A DNA stretch of 64,000 bases from Pomphorhynchus laevis (lineage: Eukaryota; Acanthocephala; Palaeacanthocephala; Echinorhynchida; Pomphorhynchidae). A program made the translations under genes and the position numbers. The notes under the pieces were generated by a model. It did not search any database and was not told the DNA's origin. It saw only the letters and a program-made list of their open reading frames with translations. This document shows positions 47,601 to 59,600 of the stretch, piece after piece. The stretch is taken from the NCBI GenBank assembly GCA_012934845.2, contig WNNJ02000201.1:1-64000 (forward strand), read 5' to 3'. The number at the start of each line of letters is the position of its first letter. Position 1 is the first letter of the stretch.

Positions 47601-50600
47601 TAATTTTTTAAGTTTTTTTTTGAATGAAAATATAATTGTTATTATTTTTATATTGTTTTTTAAAATTCATAAAAACTCCAATATTATTATGGTGAATAAT
47701 AAACCTGACGTAACGCTACATATTCTGTAAATATGTTGTAAACAATTCTTTTGTTTAAATAATCTCTTCTATTTTTATTTTTATGCTTTATTTAATTTTT
47801 CTAGTAATTTTATTTTATTTTTGATCCTTTCTAATTTTTTCAAATTAATTATTTTGAATGAAAATAGTATGGTTCTTTTTGTTTTGTTTCTAAACTATTT
47901 TGAATCATCATTTTTCATTGCGTTTTGTGTACCTTCAAAAGTTGCCAAAATCGTGTTACAACAATCAAACAACATTGAAAGCATCTGTTTTTTGCTAATA
48001 AAAGAAGCACTTCTCAATGAAAATGGCGGCGATCATTTTTAACTTTTTATATAAAAAGTTATATAAAACATATACATTTAAAAAAACATTATAATTTTCT
48101 GAAGATGCTAACAGAGTTTAGCGAAATATAAAATAAAATTTTCCTCCTTATAATTCTTTATTAATAATGGATCATTATCAACTATTTAAAATAATAATTA
48201 ATATTTTTTATCGACAATAAATATTAAATATTAATTATAAATATATAATTAATAGTTTGTGAATTGAGGAAGCTAAGTAGATTCTTGGTTTCTCTTCAAC
48301 TCAAGTCTTCTAAGCTAATAAAAGCTATTTAATTACATTCCCTAATAATTACAAGCCACTTTAATTTTGTATTTTAAATTTATATTGTCGTATGCGTGAA
48401 ATTAATCACTTAAACATATGATGATCACGACGCATATTGACGACTTAGTTTAATACTTCTTCATGCACTTCTATAAGAATATGCTGTAATTAGATTTCAC
48501 TGAATTATTAATTTATTGTTAAATAAATATTAATAAATTAATATTATCGCAAAATTTATTAATTATAATATTTATCGCAAAATTATTTATTGTTTTGTCT
48601 GTATTAGATATACAGGTTTCTTGTTCCATTTATCCAATGTCATTTACTAAATAGAATATTTCAGCAATTTAGAAAATTAAATTTTCCTCGAAATATTTTT
48701 TAAATGACAGATGTTGATCCGTTATTTTATTTTTTTAGCAAAATTAAATCAGAAATTTTTTAGGATTTTTTTTTATTTTTTATAAATTTTTTTATTGATA
48801 AACAAAATTAGTTGGTAAAATTGGACTAATTAGTCTAATTTTGATAATAAATAATTTATTAATAAATAATAATTTATAGGGTAAGAATCAATTAATAAAA
48901 ACATCAAATGTGATGGAAGAAAAATTCTTAAGAATTTCAAAACACAACAATCGGTTTTTCTAAACAAATACACGAAACAGATCGGTTTACTGATTATACC
49001 TATTTTGTAAATTGGAAAATTAAAATATTAAAAAATCAATTTTTATGAATTTATTAATAAATAATATACAATGTATTAGTATTATCAAAAGTAATATAGA
49101 CCAACCGCCATGTTATGAGTTTTTGGCAACTATTCAATGAGACTAATTTTCTCTAATTAAGATTTTTAAAGTAACAAAATTTTAAATTCAATTTTTAATA
49201 AATATTAAATTTTAACAAATAACTAAATTTAATTTTATATTAATTAAATTAGTTCAATTTATATTAATTCAATTTAAATAAATAATTCAATTTTTAAAGT
49301 TCAATTTGAATTCATTAATAAATTGTATAAAATGTATCAGAATTAAGATGAAAAGTCATTAGTAAGAACTGACCAAAAAATATGCTATGATTAAAAATAT
49401 TTAATCTTATTAAGATTATACAAATAAAAATTAAATATATAATATATAATATTTTAATTTTAAGACTTCCATAATTTAGATTTTTATCGTAATTATCTTT
49501 ATAAATTCAATTTTCAATATTTGATTCTAAAATTATTATTTTTTATAAAACTCAGAATTATAAATTATAAATTCCTTCAGAATTTATAACTCAGAATCTA
49601 TAATGGATCCATAAATTACACATTATTTATTAGAATAAAAATTAGCGGTCATCTGGAGGAGCTATGTTATCCGGTTTTGGCCTATATGCCTCAAATGTAT
49701 TGACTAAACAATAATATCATTCAGATTTAATATTATTTATAAATCAGGATTTAATCGATTAATAGATACATCATTTATTTAGAATTAGTATTAGTGGTCA
49801 TCTGAAACAACCGCTATCTTATCAGGATTCCTTCTGCATTCCTCAACTGTATTGACTAAACAAAAATGCCATTTAGATGTATTTTTTGCACAGTTGTGTT
49901 CGAATTCATTTGAACTAATTTATTCGAGCTCGAAAATTTATTAAAATTTGTGGTTTTCATGCTACAAAACAACTACAAAACGATTAATGATGTTGCAGCT
50001 TTCTATTGTGGCGTCCACTGCATCGACAGCATTGTTTTTGAATAATGTTACGTCGCCTCTCATCATGCCTGTTGTTTCTGAACCGACTAGATTGTAAAAT
50101 GCGATCAACGTGATTATATTCTTCTTTTATCGATTGTTGTGGAGGTTCCATATTTGAAGAACCCATCTGTTCGTTCGTACCTTGTAGCAACTCAAATGTA
50201 TTGCTTGCATACACGATTTAAATCAGCGATGCCCGGCCTTTCTTTTTGGAGCAAGAAGTTTTTAACATAATCATGCGATCTATGGATCACGACATGATCG
50301 ATTATTCTGTCATCTATAGCGTCTTGTACATTTTTAATGTTCGGATTGAAAAATTGAAAGTTTTTTGCCAAATCTTTAAGTCTCGCTATCCACTTTGCAT
50401 ACACTTCATTTGCTTCCATATTGCATTGGCTGAATTGATAGAGCGCCGCAACCACATAAACTGATTTATTAATGGTGATTTATAAAATCTAAGAATTTTC
50501 AAACGTAACATCATTGATCGCTTGACCATCACATAACTTTGTTACGAGTTGATAGGAATCGGCGCCATTCCAAGATAGTAATATTTCTTTCGTCTAAGCA

Positions 50601-53600
50601 TTGTTGGCATTAAAATGATGTTGAATATGCTCTATCTATAATTAGACCATCTTTCGCCTCATTAAATGGTTTAAATGCTGGAATTAGTCGAGGCTGATCG
50701 CTGCTTATTCTACCATTGTTCTGGTTTACCATTAATTGTAATACCTGCTGCGTTTCTTGTAGTAATTGCCACAGAGTATTATTGCCACCCTCGTCGCCAC
50801 TTGTCATGATACAAAACAACGAAAGAACAATTAAACAGTATATTTCTGCACACACCAAAATCTATAGTATTCATCCTTATATACGACAATTGCAAAAACA
50901 CTCGTACATAACAATACTTTCGTTTTTATTGATTCATTGTTCAAGGCATTTGCTGCTCGTACCTTTAACTTTTGCTTCGATGCTATCACATCCCTTTTTT
51001 CCCACTCTTCGATTTGGGTATTGAATGGGTTTTCTAGTTGGTATTGTACTACGGCAATAGTAGTCGTTCCTATTCGGAACGACTACTGAAGTGCATGACC
51101 GTGCCATTTCGAACCCATTATTATTGTGAAGAAATTCCACGCTCGTAGCTTCCGCATCTTCTGTGTTGACTTGTCTACTTCTAATGTCGTCAACATGTCG
51201 TCTTCTTGGACCCGATGGCGTATCGATAATATAGGAGCCCCATCCGGTTCTAGCGCTTACTGATCCCGGTTCCCATTGCTATGACCGCCTGTCTCTCACC
51301 CAAACAGTCTGTGCTTCAGCAAAATTTCGAGGTAGTGTTGATTTGTCAAATTTCTCTTTTCGCCTGCGTCTATTAATTTAATGATTGTTTTCTCTAAATC
51401 TGGCCTGCATCGATCCCTAATTGTTTCTAACCTCGTTACCATCATTAATTCAGCAGGTGTTATCATTGTTCAATGCATTTGCCGCTCGTATCTTGAACGC
51501 TGTAGTGCTGTTGTCACAGTGGTCATCTGGAAATACTGATATTTTATCCGCTTTCGTCCTGTATTTCTGTAATGATCAATAAATTACATAGTTGTAATAA
51601 AAATATCTTTAATATAAAATATAATAATATCAATTATAATTAATATGTATTTCTGATATTATATAATAATATCAAAAATGTAATTTGGTATATTTTCTGG
51701 TATACAATAAATTATCGATTAAAAGTTTATTATAAATATTTTAGTCTTAAGATTTTTTGTTTAGATTTATATTGTGTTAGAATTGGTTAAAATTATACTT
51801 TATTTTTATATTTCGTTTACTGCTTCTAGTATCATCAGAAATAAAAACGTAATATACCCAGTAATATTACAATATGATTATTATGTCCAGTATATTCAGT
51901 GAAACTTACTGTTCTACAATTTACCGTTAAATTGTAAATGTTATAACTTTATGATTCTAAATCCAAGATTTGATCAAAAGTAAGATCATTGATCGCTTGA
52001 CCATCACATAACTTTGTTACGAGTTGATAGGAATCGGCGCCATTCCAAGATAGTAATATTTCTTTCGAAATATTATGATTCTAAAATGCATTCGAAAATG
52101 TAATAAATATTGTGTTTTAATTAAAAAGCTAGTAATCAAACAAATTATTCAGCTATTAAACTGAGAAGTTTGTTATTAAATTTAGCTACGAGCAATGGAA
52201 AAAAGTTACAAATTTACAAAATAAATTTAGATTTATGGATGATAGAATTTTTACATCAGCTAATAATTCAGCGTTCATTCTTTAGCTAAGTATATACTCG
52301 TTCATGTATCAATTCACCACATGATTCGCTACAAAATGTACATTTCCAGAAAGTGTTCAGTTATAATTAAATAATTTTAATAAAATAATATGAAAATTTT
52401 ATTTAAGAGAAATTTGAAATATAATATATTATAAGATATAACATATATTATATACTATAATATAGCTCACATTACTGATATGTGCTCGAACTCGCATTTC
52501 TTGTACATTCGTTATATTTAGTAAATATAATGTTAGTTTAATTGTTACTTTAATTGTTGAGCTTTGATTTAATTGATGTTATTATTATTGTTAAAATTAA
52601 TTTTGTAATATAATATATTATAAGATATAATACTGACATACTGATATGTGCTTACAGTAATGTAAGCTCATAATATATAATCAGTAATGCTTACATTAAT
52701 GAAATTAATGCTCGAATACACAATTGTTACATTTCTTGTGAATTCGTTATATTAAACGTTAGTTTAATTTTCTATTGCTGTTATCACTGTTTTCAATTTA
52801 TTGTTCAAGCTCCTTTTTTCGTCTTTAAATTTTTACATTTTTATGGTAAAGCATTTGCTTCCACTTTTCGTCTATAGAAAATCGATTTTTAATAGAAAAA
52901 TAATAGAAATTAGTTAAATATTAGTCCGTAATTATAATATTTACCGAATAAATAATAGTCATCAATAATTAGGGTCTTTATTTTTAGGTGTAACGCCGAG
53001 TCTGTGAGTGCAGTCGTGTCTAGTTCTGGTCAACAACAATCTACAGTTACACTTTGTTTCAATGAAACGCGTTCGTCCTCAGATGCGATCTGGACCCGCG
53101 GTCGAATTGGCCCTATAGTTTATCCAACAAACACTAAAATATCAGAAGTTATTGAATCGGTATGGTATTATCACACTTATGGCTGGATTGGGGTATGTTA
53201 TGCACTGATCTAATATTGTACAATTGGCTTTATTTTAACAAAAAGGAGCAAGTGGCATATCAGCCCAGGAGTCAATATTTTGTAAATCCGTTTGTCAAAC
53301 TGGATTTAATTTACAGAGAGCAAGTATTGGATCCGAAGTCAACGCTAGCCGATACATTTACAGTTAGCTATACCAACTCATCCGATGCTGCATTATCGAT
53401 TCGACTTAATTACAGAGTAACACAATCAAAGAGCAATTCGTCCAATATGTATCCTCAGACGTGGCTTCTGCAAACGCTGTATACCACAGTTGACAAGTAT
53501 CCAGATATTGATCAAGCGTTCAAGTACCCACTCTTGCTATTGCGATTTCTATCGCTTTTGTACAAGCACTTGCCTGCTATTGAACCGAATTCTGCCGCCG

Positions 53601-56600
53601 CAGATCTTTTCTTTGCCAATGATATGTTTATGGTAGAGAAATTATCATCGATTATAGCGGAGGCTCTTCAAGATCCGGTTAGGTTACTTTTAGACGATTC
53701 TTTTCCTAGGTGGATGCGATACCTTGTTTATGAATGCTTCTCCTTATTGCCCTTTGAAACCAGACAGATCGCATTCTACACCTTTAACCTGCCTAAGCCA
53801 ACGTTGCTTTATAGACTTATCGATCAAGGAATAATTGCAATGCCTCACGGTGTAGAACAATTTGGGCGACTAAATCGAAAAAAGGTGATTTTACTCGAAT
53901 TTACATTTCTGACTGATTATACTCTTAGATAATCGTCAGAAGGTCTAATATATTGAAAGCTGCAGAGGAACTGTTTTCCAGACTGCAGGTGTACACAATA
54001 TTGGATGTTACATTTGAAGACGAGGTAATTAATTATAAAATTACTTTGATGTGAAATATTTTAACATCAAACTGATATTAAGTTAATTAGTAATTTGTAT
54101 GTAGTGAGTTCTTTTAAACGCTATCTGCATATCTAAATGCTATCTGATTGAATCCGTGAAATGCATTTTCATGCATGTTTTGCCACATTTTCCTGATTAA
54201 AGTATCAGCTTTGGGTTTATAACCGTCAGTACGGTGTTACTTTAATTCTGTACAAAATATATTTTAATATTCTTCCAGATGTAAATACATTCTTCCATGT
54301 GTCTTATGTAAAGGACAGAGATATACATCTTAGAGATGTATTTAAAATTACTTTTGCCAAATAAACTGATGCTAATCAGTTTATATATTATTTCCTTTCA
54401 TATTATTTCAGCAAATTATTGCGTGATGCAACAAGTAGCAAATTACTATCGCAATATTTGATAATATAGCTTTTAACACTCTTGTTAAAAGCTATACTTT
54501 GCTCGTTTCTGCTGCAATCTTATTGCAATTTTTGCGTTGACTTATCCGGTTCACTTTGTTGAACCGGATAGCTCATTTGCCAATTTTCATTAAACTGTTT
54601 GTGATTTTATTAAATAAAATATTAACTTAATGATTAGTACGGTTTTTGATCGTCGAATATTTATCTTTTTAAAAGCGCATGCTAACTTAAGCATGTGCTT
54701 AAGTTAGCGTGTTAATTTAGCACGCTAACTTAAGTTAGCGTGCTAAACAATTAAATTTCAATTTTAATGTAAATTCTTAAGTTAGCGTGTTAATTTAGCT
54801 TATTTCAATTTTAATCTAAATTAATATTGCATTATCAATAGAGAAGAACAAAATAAGAACAACTAAAGAGATGATTTTCAATGATGCTGGTTTTACAAGA
54901 GCCTTTTTTCGCATGATCATTCATATAACGCTGATCGCCTATAATATATAAAAAATATTAATATATTTTTTATATATTAGAATTTTTTAATATTAGAATA
55001 GCAATATTAAATATTACAGAATGTTATGCTATTAATACTATTAAATGAATTTTCTGTAACTTTTAAAAGTTGAGCATTTTTATTTTTTCAAAAAGTATAA
55101 ATGAAGTATGTTTCTCTCCGATAAAATGACTACAAGTATCTCTATTTAAAATGAAATTGTTTTTTATTAGGTATACATGTTTACAATACGCTGTTTATAC
55201 GCTGCCATCTCGCTAATTCCGATAAACTTTCGCTAGACTGTCGACCTATCAAATTCATCAACTTTTATAAATATCTAGTCGTCCATTTAACCTCCACTTT
55301 GAGTATTAATCATGTAGAGTATCGGCCATTTACGCATATCAAAAACTTTCAAGTTTATCCTTACATGGTGCCCTTGTATTCTTTAAGGTTATGCTAGAAC
55401 CCAACTTACGCCGTATCTGTAATATAGTCTAACCATTTATGTATCAAAAGTTGCATTTCATTAAAAAAGTTCTTGTCACATCACCGAAAATTCAATTCCA
55501 CGCATACTTCCTTAATCATATCGATTAAACTACTACAAGTAGTTTAATCGATATTTAATCGACGACGTTTTTGTCATCCTGAAACATCCGCATTCAAACA
55601 ACACTGAATAATTTACTACAAAGCTCTCTGCAATCGACCCTGAAAAATCCTCAGACTCAAATACCTTGAAATCACTATGGCATAAACCACACGCAAAGAA
55701 AATAATACTTATTACCCGCCACATATTAACTGATTAAACAGCACAACACTGATTTTTAATCACTAATGAACACTAATTATTAACTTATTTTTAATCAGTT
55801 ACTCCTCGTTAATCAATATCTAATTAAAAACCAGTAAATGTGTTGTATTTTGTTATTTGTGTATATCTTCATCTTTGTTTTTCGCCCCATGCCGAAAGGC
55901 TAAAGAGGCATAACAAATATTCTCACATTTACCCCGGAAAACCCCCGGCGTATACGCAATCCCAGTAGATAGGCATATGCTACCGCACTTTTACTTTTGT
56001 GGTGTGCATTTATGCACGGCTACCAATTGAAATTCTATTCTTTGATACTAGATCAAAGAAAAATATTGCATTCGAAGGTTTGTCTTAATGATCGCAGAAG
56101 TCTTTGACACGACGTTTTATTTTTTTCAACTTTTAAAGATTGAAAGTTGCATGAAATTGATAAGAAACTATTTACAAACGTCGCTCATACTGTCACGTAG
56201 TTTTCTCAGTGTTCTAATATTATACTTATATTAATATTAGTAAATTAATATTAGTATTTACTAATTAGTGTTATATTTACTAATATTAGTATTATACTAA
56301 TATTTCTCTGACTTCCAAAAAGCTTGTTTATTACATTTATATACTTGCTTTTTATATAACTTTTTATTTTTGTTGAGAGCTGCATGTTGCTTTAAAAGAT
56401 GTATGGGCTCATAGGTGCATGAATTTCTTATTCTTATTTACAGGTTGGATATGGAAATGGTCCTACTAACGAGTTTTTTGCACTTGTTAGTAGGGAATGT
56501 CAAACTATCGAGGTATGGGCAAGATGTACAGGTAATTTTAGTGAATAAATTCATTTCATAGATATTTTGTTTTTATCTAGATCAATCAAGATTGCTAGGT

Positions 56601-59600
56601 TTGATACCCTACCCTGTTCCACTTCGTATTCCACGCACCCAAAGTAACAAACTGAAAGCCAAGTTTCGGTTTATCGGAAAATTGCTCGCCAAATCGATTA
56701 TTGACTATAAATTGGTATCGATTAATTGCACTTGGTTTTGAATTATCAAGCTGCATTTAGCTTGATCTACCGCTTAGTGTCGTTGTATACAAGTGGTTGC
56801 TTCGAGAAGAGGAATCAATTGGTATCCACGACATGAAATATGTAGACTCTGATCTGTATAGACAATTACTAAGATTTCAACAAAGTCTAAACTCTTTAAA
56901 ATTTTCCAAACATGATGCCGATGTAGAGAAGGTATTTTATTTTGATGTAAATAATTTTGATTTGATTTGATCAACGATAAATTACATATTTTTTCAAACA
57001 GCTAAATTATACATAAATTCACGATTTATTAGAGGAATTATTAAATAGTTTAACATTTTATCAAGTTAAATTGTAACAAGTTAAATTATATCTGTGGACT
57101 TGAATTTGATTAAAAGTCGTTTCTTTTTACATTTTTCCTTCGATATTATGTGGTTTCTAAAATGCGGTTTGTGCCCTTGAACTGAGTGGGACACTTATAT
57201 AAATGTAGTCACTAACTTAACATAAGTGATTTTGTAAATTTATAGTATAGGAACGAAGAAATAAGTATCACGTTAGTTTGAAAGCTTCTTCTATCATCTT
57301 CAGATACATTAGAATACGCCAATAATGATTTTTTATCCCTGACTTTTTTAAATAAAATGCTTGTTCGCAAATTATTATTTGCAAATGTTTACATGTCACA
57401 TTTTTAATTTACTTTTCTACTTATTCTGATTGAGAGTCTTACCTCGCGTGTTATACTAATAAAACGATCTAATGTTTTACCGATTTTAGAACTTAAACAA
57501 CGATCTAACCGACGAATTGAAATCATGTTATCTCAACTTTACTTTACCTGGGTATTCGAATATAGAAATGGTTAAAAATGGACGAAACAAGAACGTTGTC
57601 ACTAGCAACCTTGCCGATTATATAAATGTATGTATATTATTATACTATCTGACTTATATATTAAATTTTCGAGCTCGAATAAATTAGTTCAAATGAATTC
57701 GAACACAACTGTGCAAAAAATACATCTAAATGGCATTTTTGTTTAGTCAATACAGTTGAGGAATGCAGAAGGAATCCTGATAAGATAGCGGTTGTTTCAG
57801 ATGACCACTAATACTAATTCTAAATAAATGATGTATCTATTAATCGATTAAATCCTGATTTATAAATAATATTAAATCTGAATGATATTATTGTTTAGTC
57901 AATACATTTGAGGCATATAGGCCAAAACCGGATAACATAGCTCCTCCAGATGACCGCTAATTTTTATTCTAATAAATAATGTGTAATTTATGGATCCATT
58001 ATAGATTCTGAGTTATAAATTCTGAAGGAATTTATAATTTATAATTCTGAGTTTTATAAAAAATAATAATTTTAGAATCAAATATTGAAAATTGAATTTA
58101 TAAAGATAATTACGATAAAAATCTAAATTATGGAAGTCTTAAAATTAAAATATTATATATTATATATTTAATTTTTATTTGTATAATCTTAATAAGATTA
58201 AATATTTTTAATCATAGCATATTTTTTGGTCAGTTCTTACTAATGACTTTTCATCTTAATTCTGATACATTTTATACAATTTATTAATGAATTCAAATTG
58301 AACTTTAAAAATTGAATTATTTATTTAAATTGAATTAATATAAATTGAACTAATTTAATTAATATAAAATTAAATTTAGTTATTTGTTAAAATTTAATAT
58401 TTATTAAAAATTGAATTTAAAATTTTGTTACTTTAAAAATCTTAATTAGAGAAAATTAGTCTCATTGAATAGTTGCCAAAAACTCATAACATGGCGGTTG
58501 GTCTATATTACTTTTGATAATACTAATACATTGTATATTATTTATTAATAAATTCATAAAAATTGATTTTTTAATATTTTAATTTTCCAATTTACAAAAT
58601 AGGTATAATCAGTAAACCGATCTGTTTCGTGTATTTGTTTAGAAAAACCGATTGTTGTGTTTTGAAATTCTTAAGAATTTTTCTTCCATCACATTTGATG
58701 TTTTTATTAATTGATTCATAGAATTGAATTTTTTAAATTATTACCCTCTAAACAACCTTCATCCTCTGCTAGTAGTGTTCTTACACCTTCAGTGGTTTCT
58801 TGGTTTCTTGAATAGTTGTTTCCTGAAGTAAATGTTGAATATAAATATAGATGCGATTGAAATGACTGATACTGCCAGAATGATATCAATAACGATCAAA
58901 TTAGTGGACGATCTTATATAATATGTATAATTTTAATATTTTTAATGAGAAATGTAGATTTATTTGATTTAAATTTAATTTATTTGATTTATAAATTATA
59001 AAAATTACTCGTTATTTTTATTTGTGATATAGATATATTGTTGTTTTCCGGGCTAAATTTCTTGCCTATACAAAACTTATGATTGTATGTTTTATAGAAT
59101 TTGTATTCGATTTTAGTAAAAGTTCATTGCTGATTATTTTATTCTAGTTTCATTCCAGATAGAAATATAAAACTTATTTGTACCTATTTAATGTTATAAA
59201 ATATTTAAAAAATACATTTTAACATAAAAACTGAAGATATTGAGGTTAATTTTATAGAACATGAAAACATTTAAACTAATTCTACAATTCAAAATCTTTG
59301 TGTTATGAAATGTAGTGTGTAGTTCGATGGAGGCTAGTAGATGGCATTCGTAAACAAATGGAGGCAATGAGAGATTCGTTTTACTCTGTGATACCCTTAT
59401 CCGCTATTAAATGTTTTCACGCTGATGAGGTAAGCATTTATCGATTTGTTTAATTAAATTAAACACGATTTTTGTCAAGCTTGATGCATTTTATTTTTGT
59501 ATGAAAGAACTGCTAACGTTCTTTCATACGATAGAATATGTAAATTAATAAAAATATATAAAAACAATGAAAACAATATTAAGCAGTATTATTTATTTAT

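Noticed and set aside
47821-48042. 73-codon frame as the missing exon between exons 13 and 14
   Set aside because: The frame has no recognisable match to the TRIP12 segment expected there and no convincing acceptor/donor pair with phase 0 in and 2 out.
48885-49939. The inverted duplication as a long-terminal-inverted-repeat DNA transposon with the 7.7 kb between
   Set aside because: The interval between the arms contains host exons 14-20 in proper order, no transposase, and no target-site duplication was seen.
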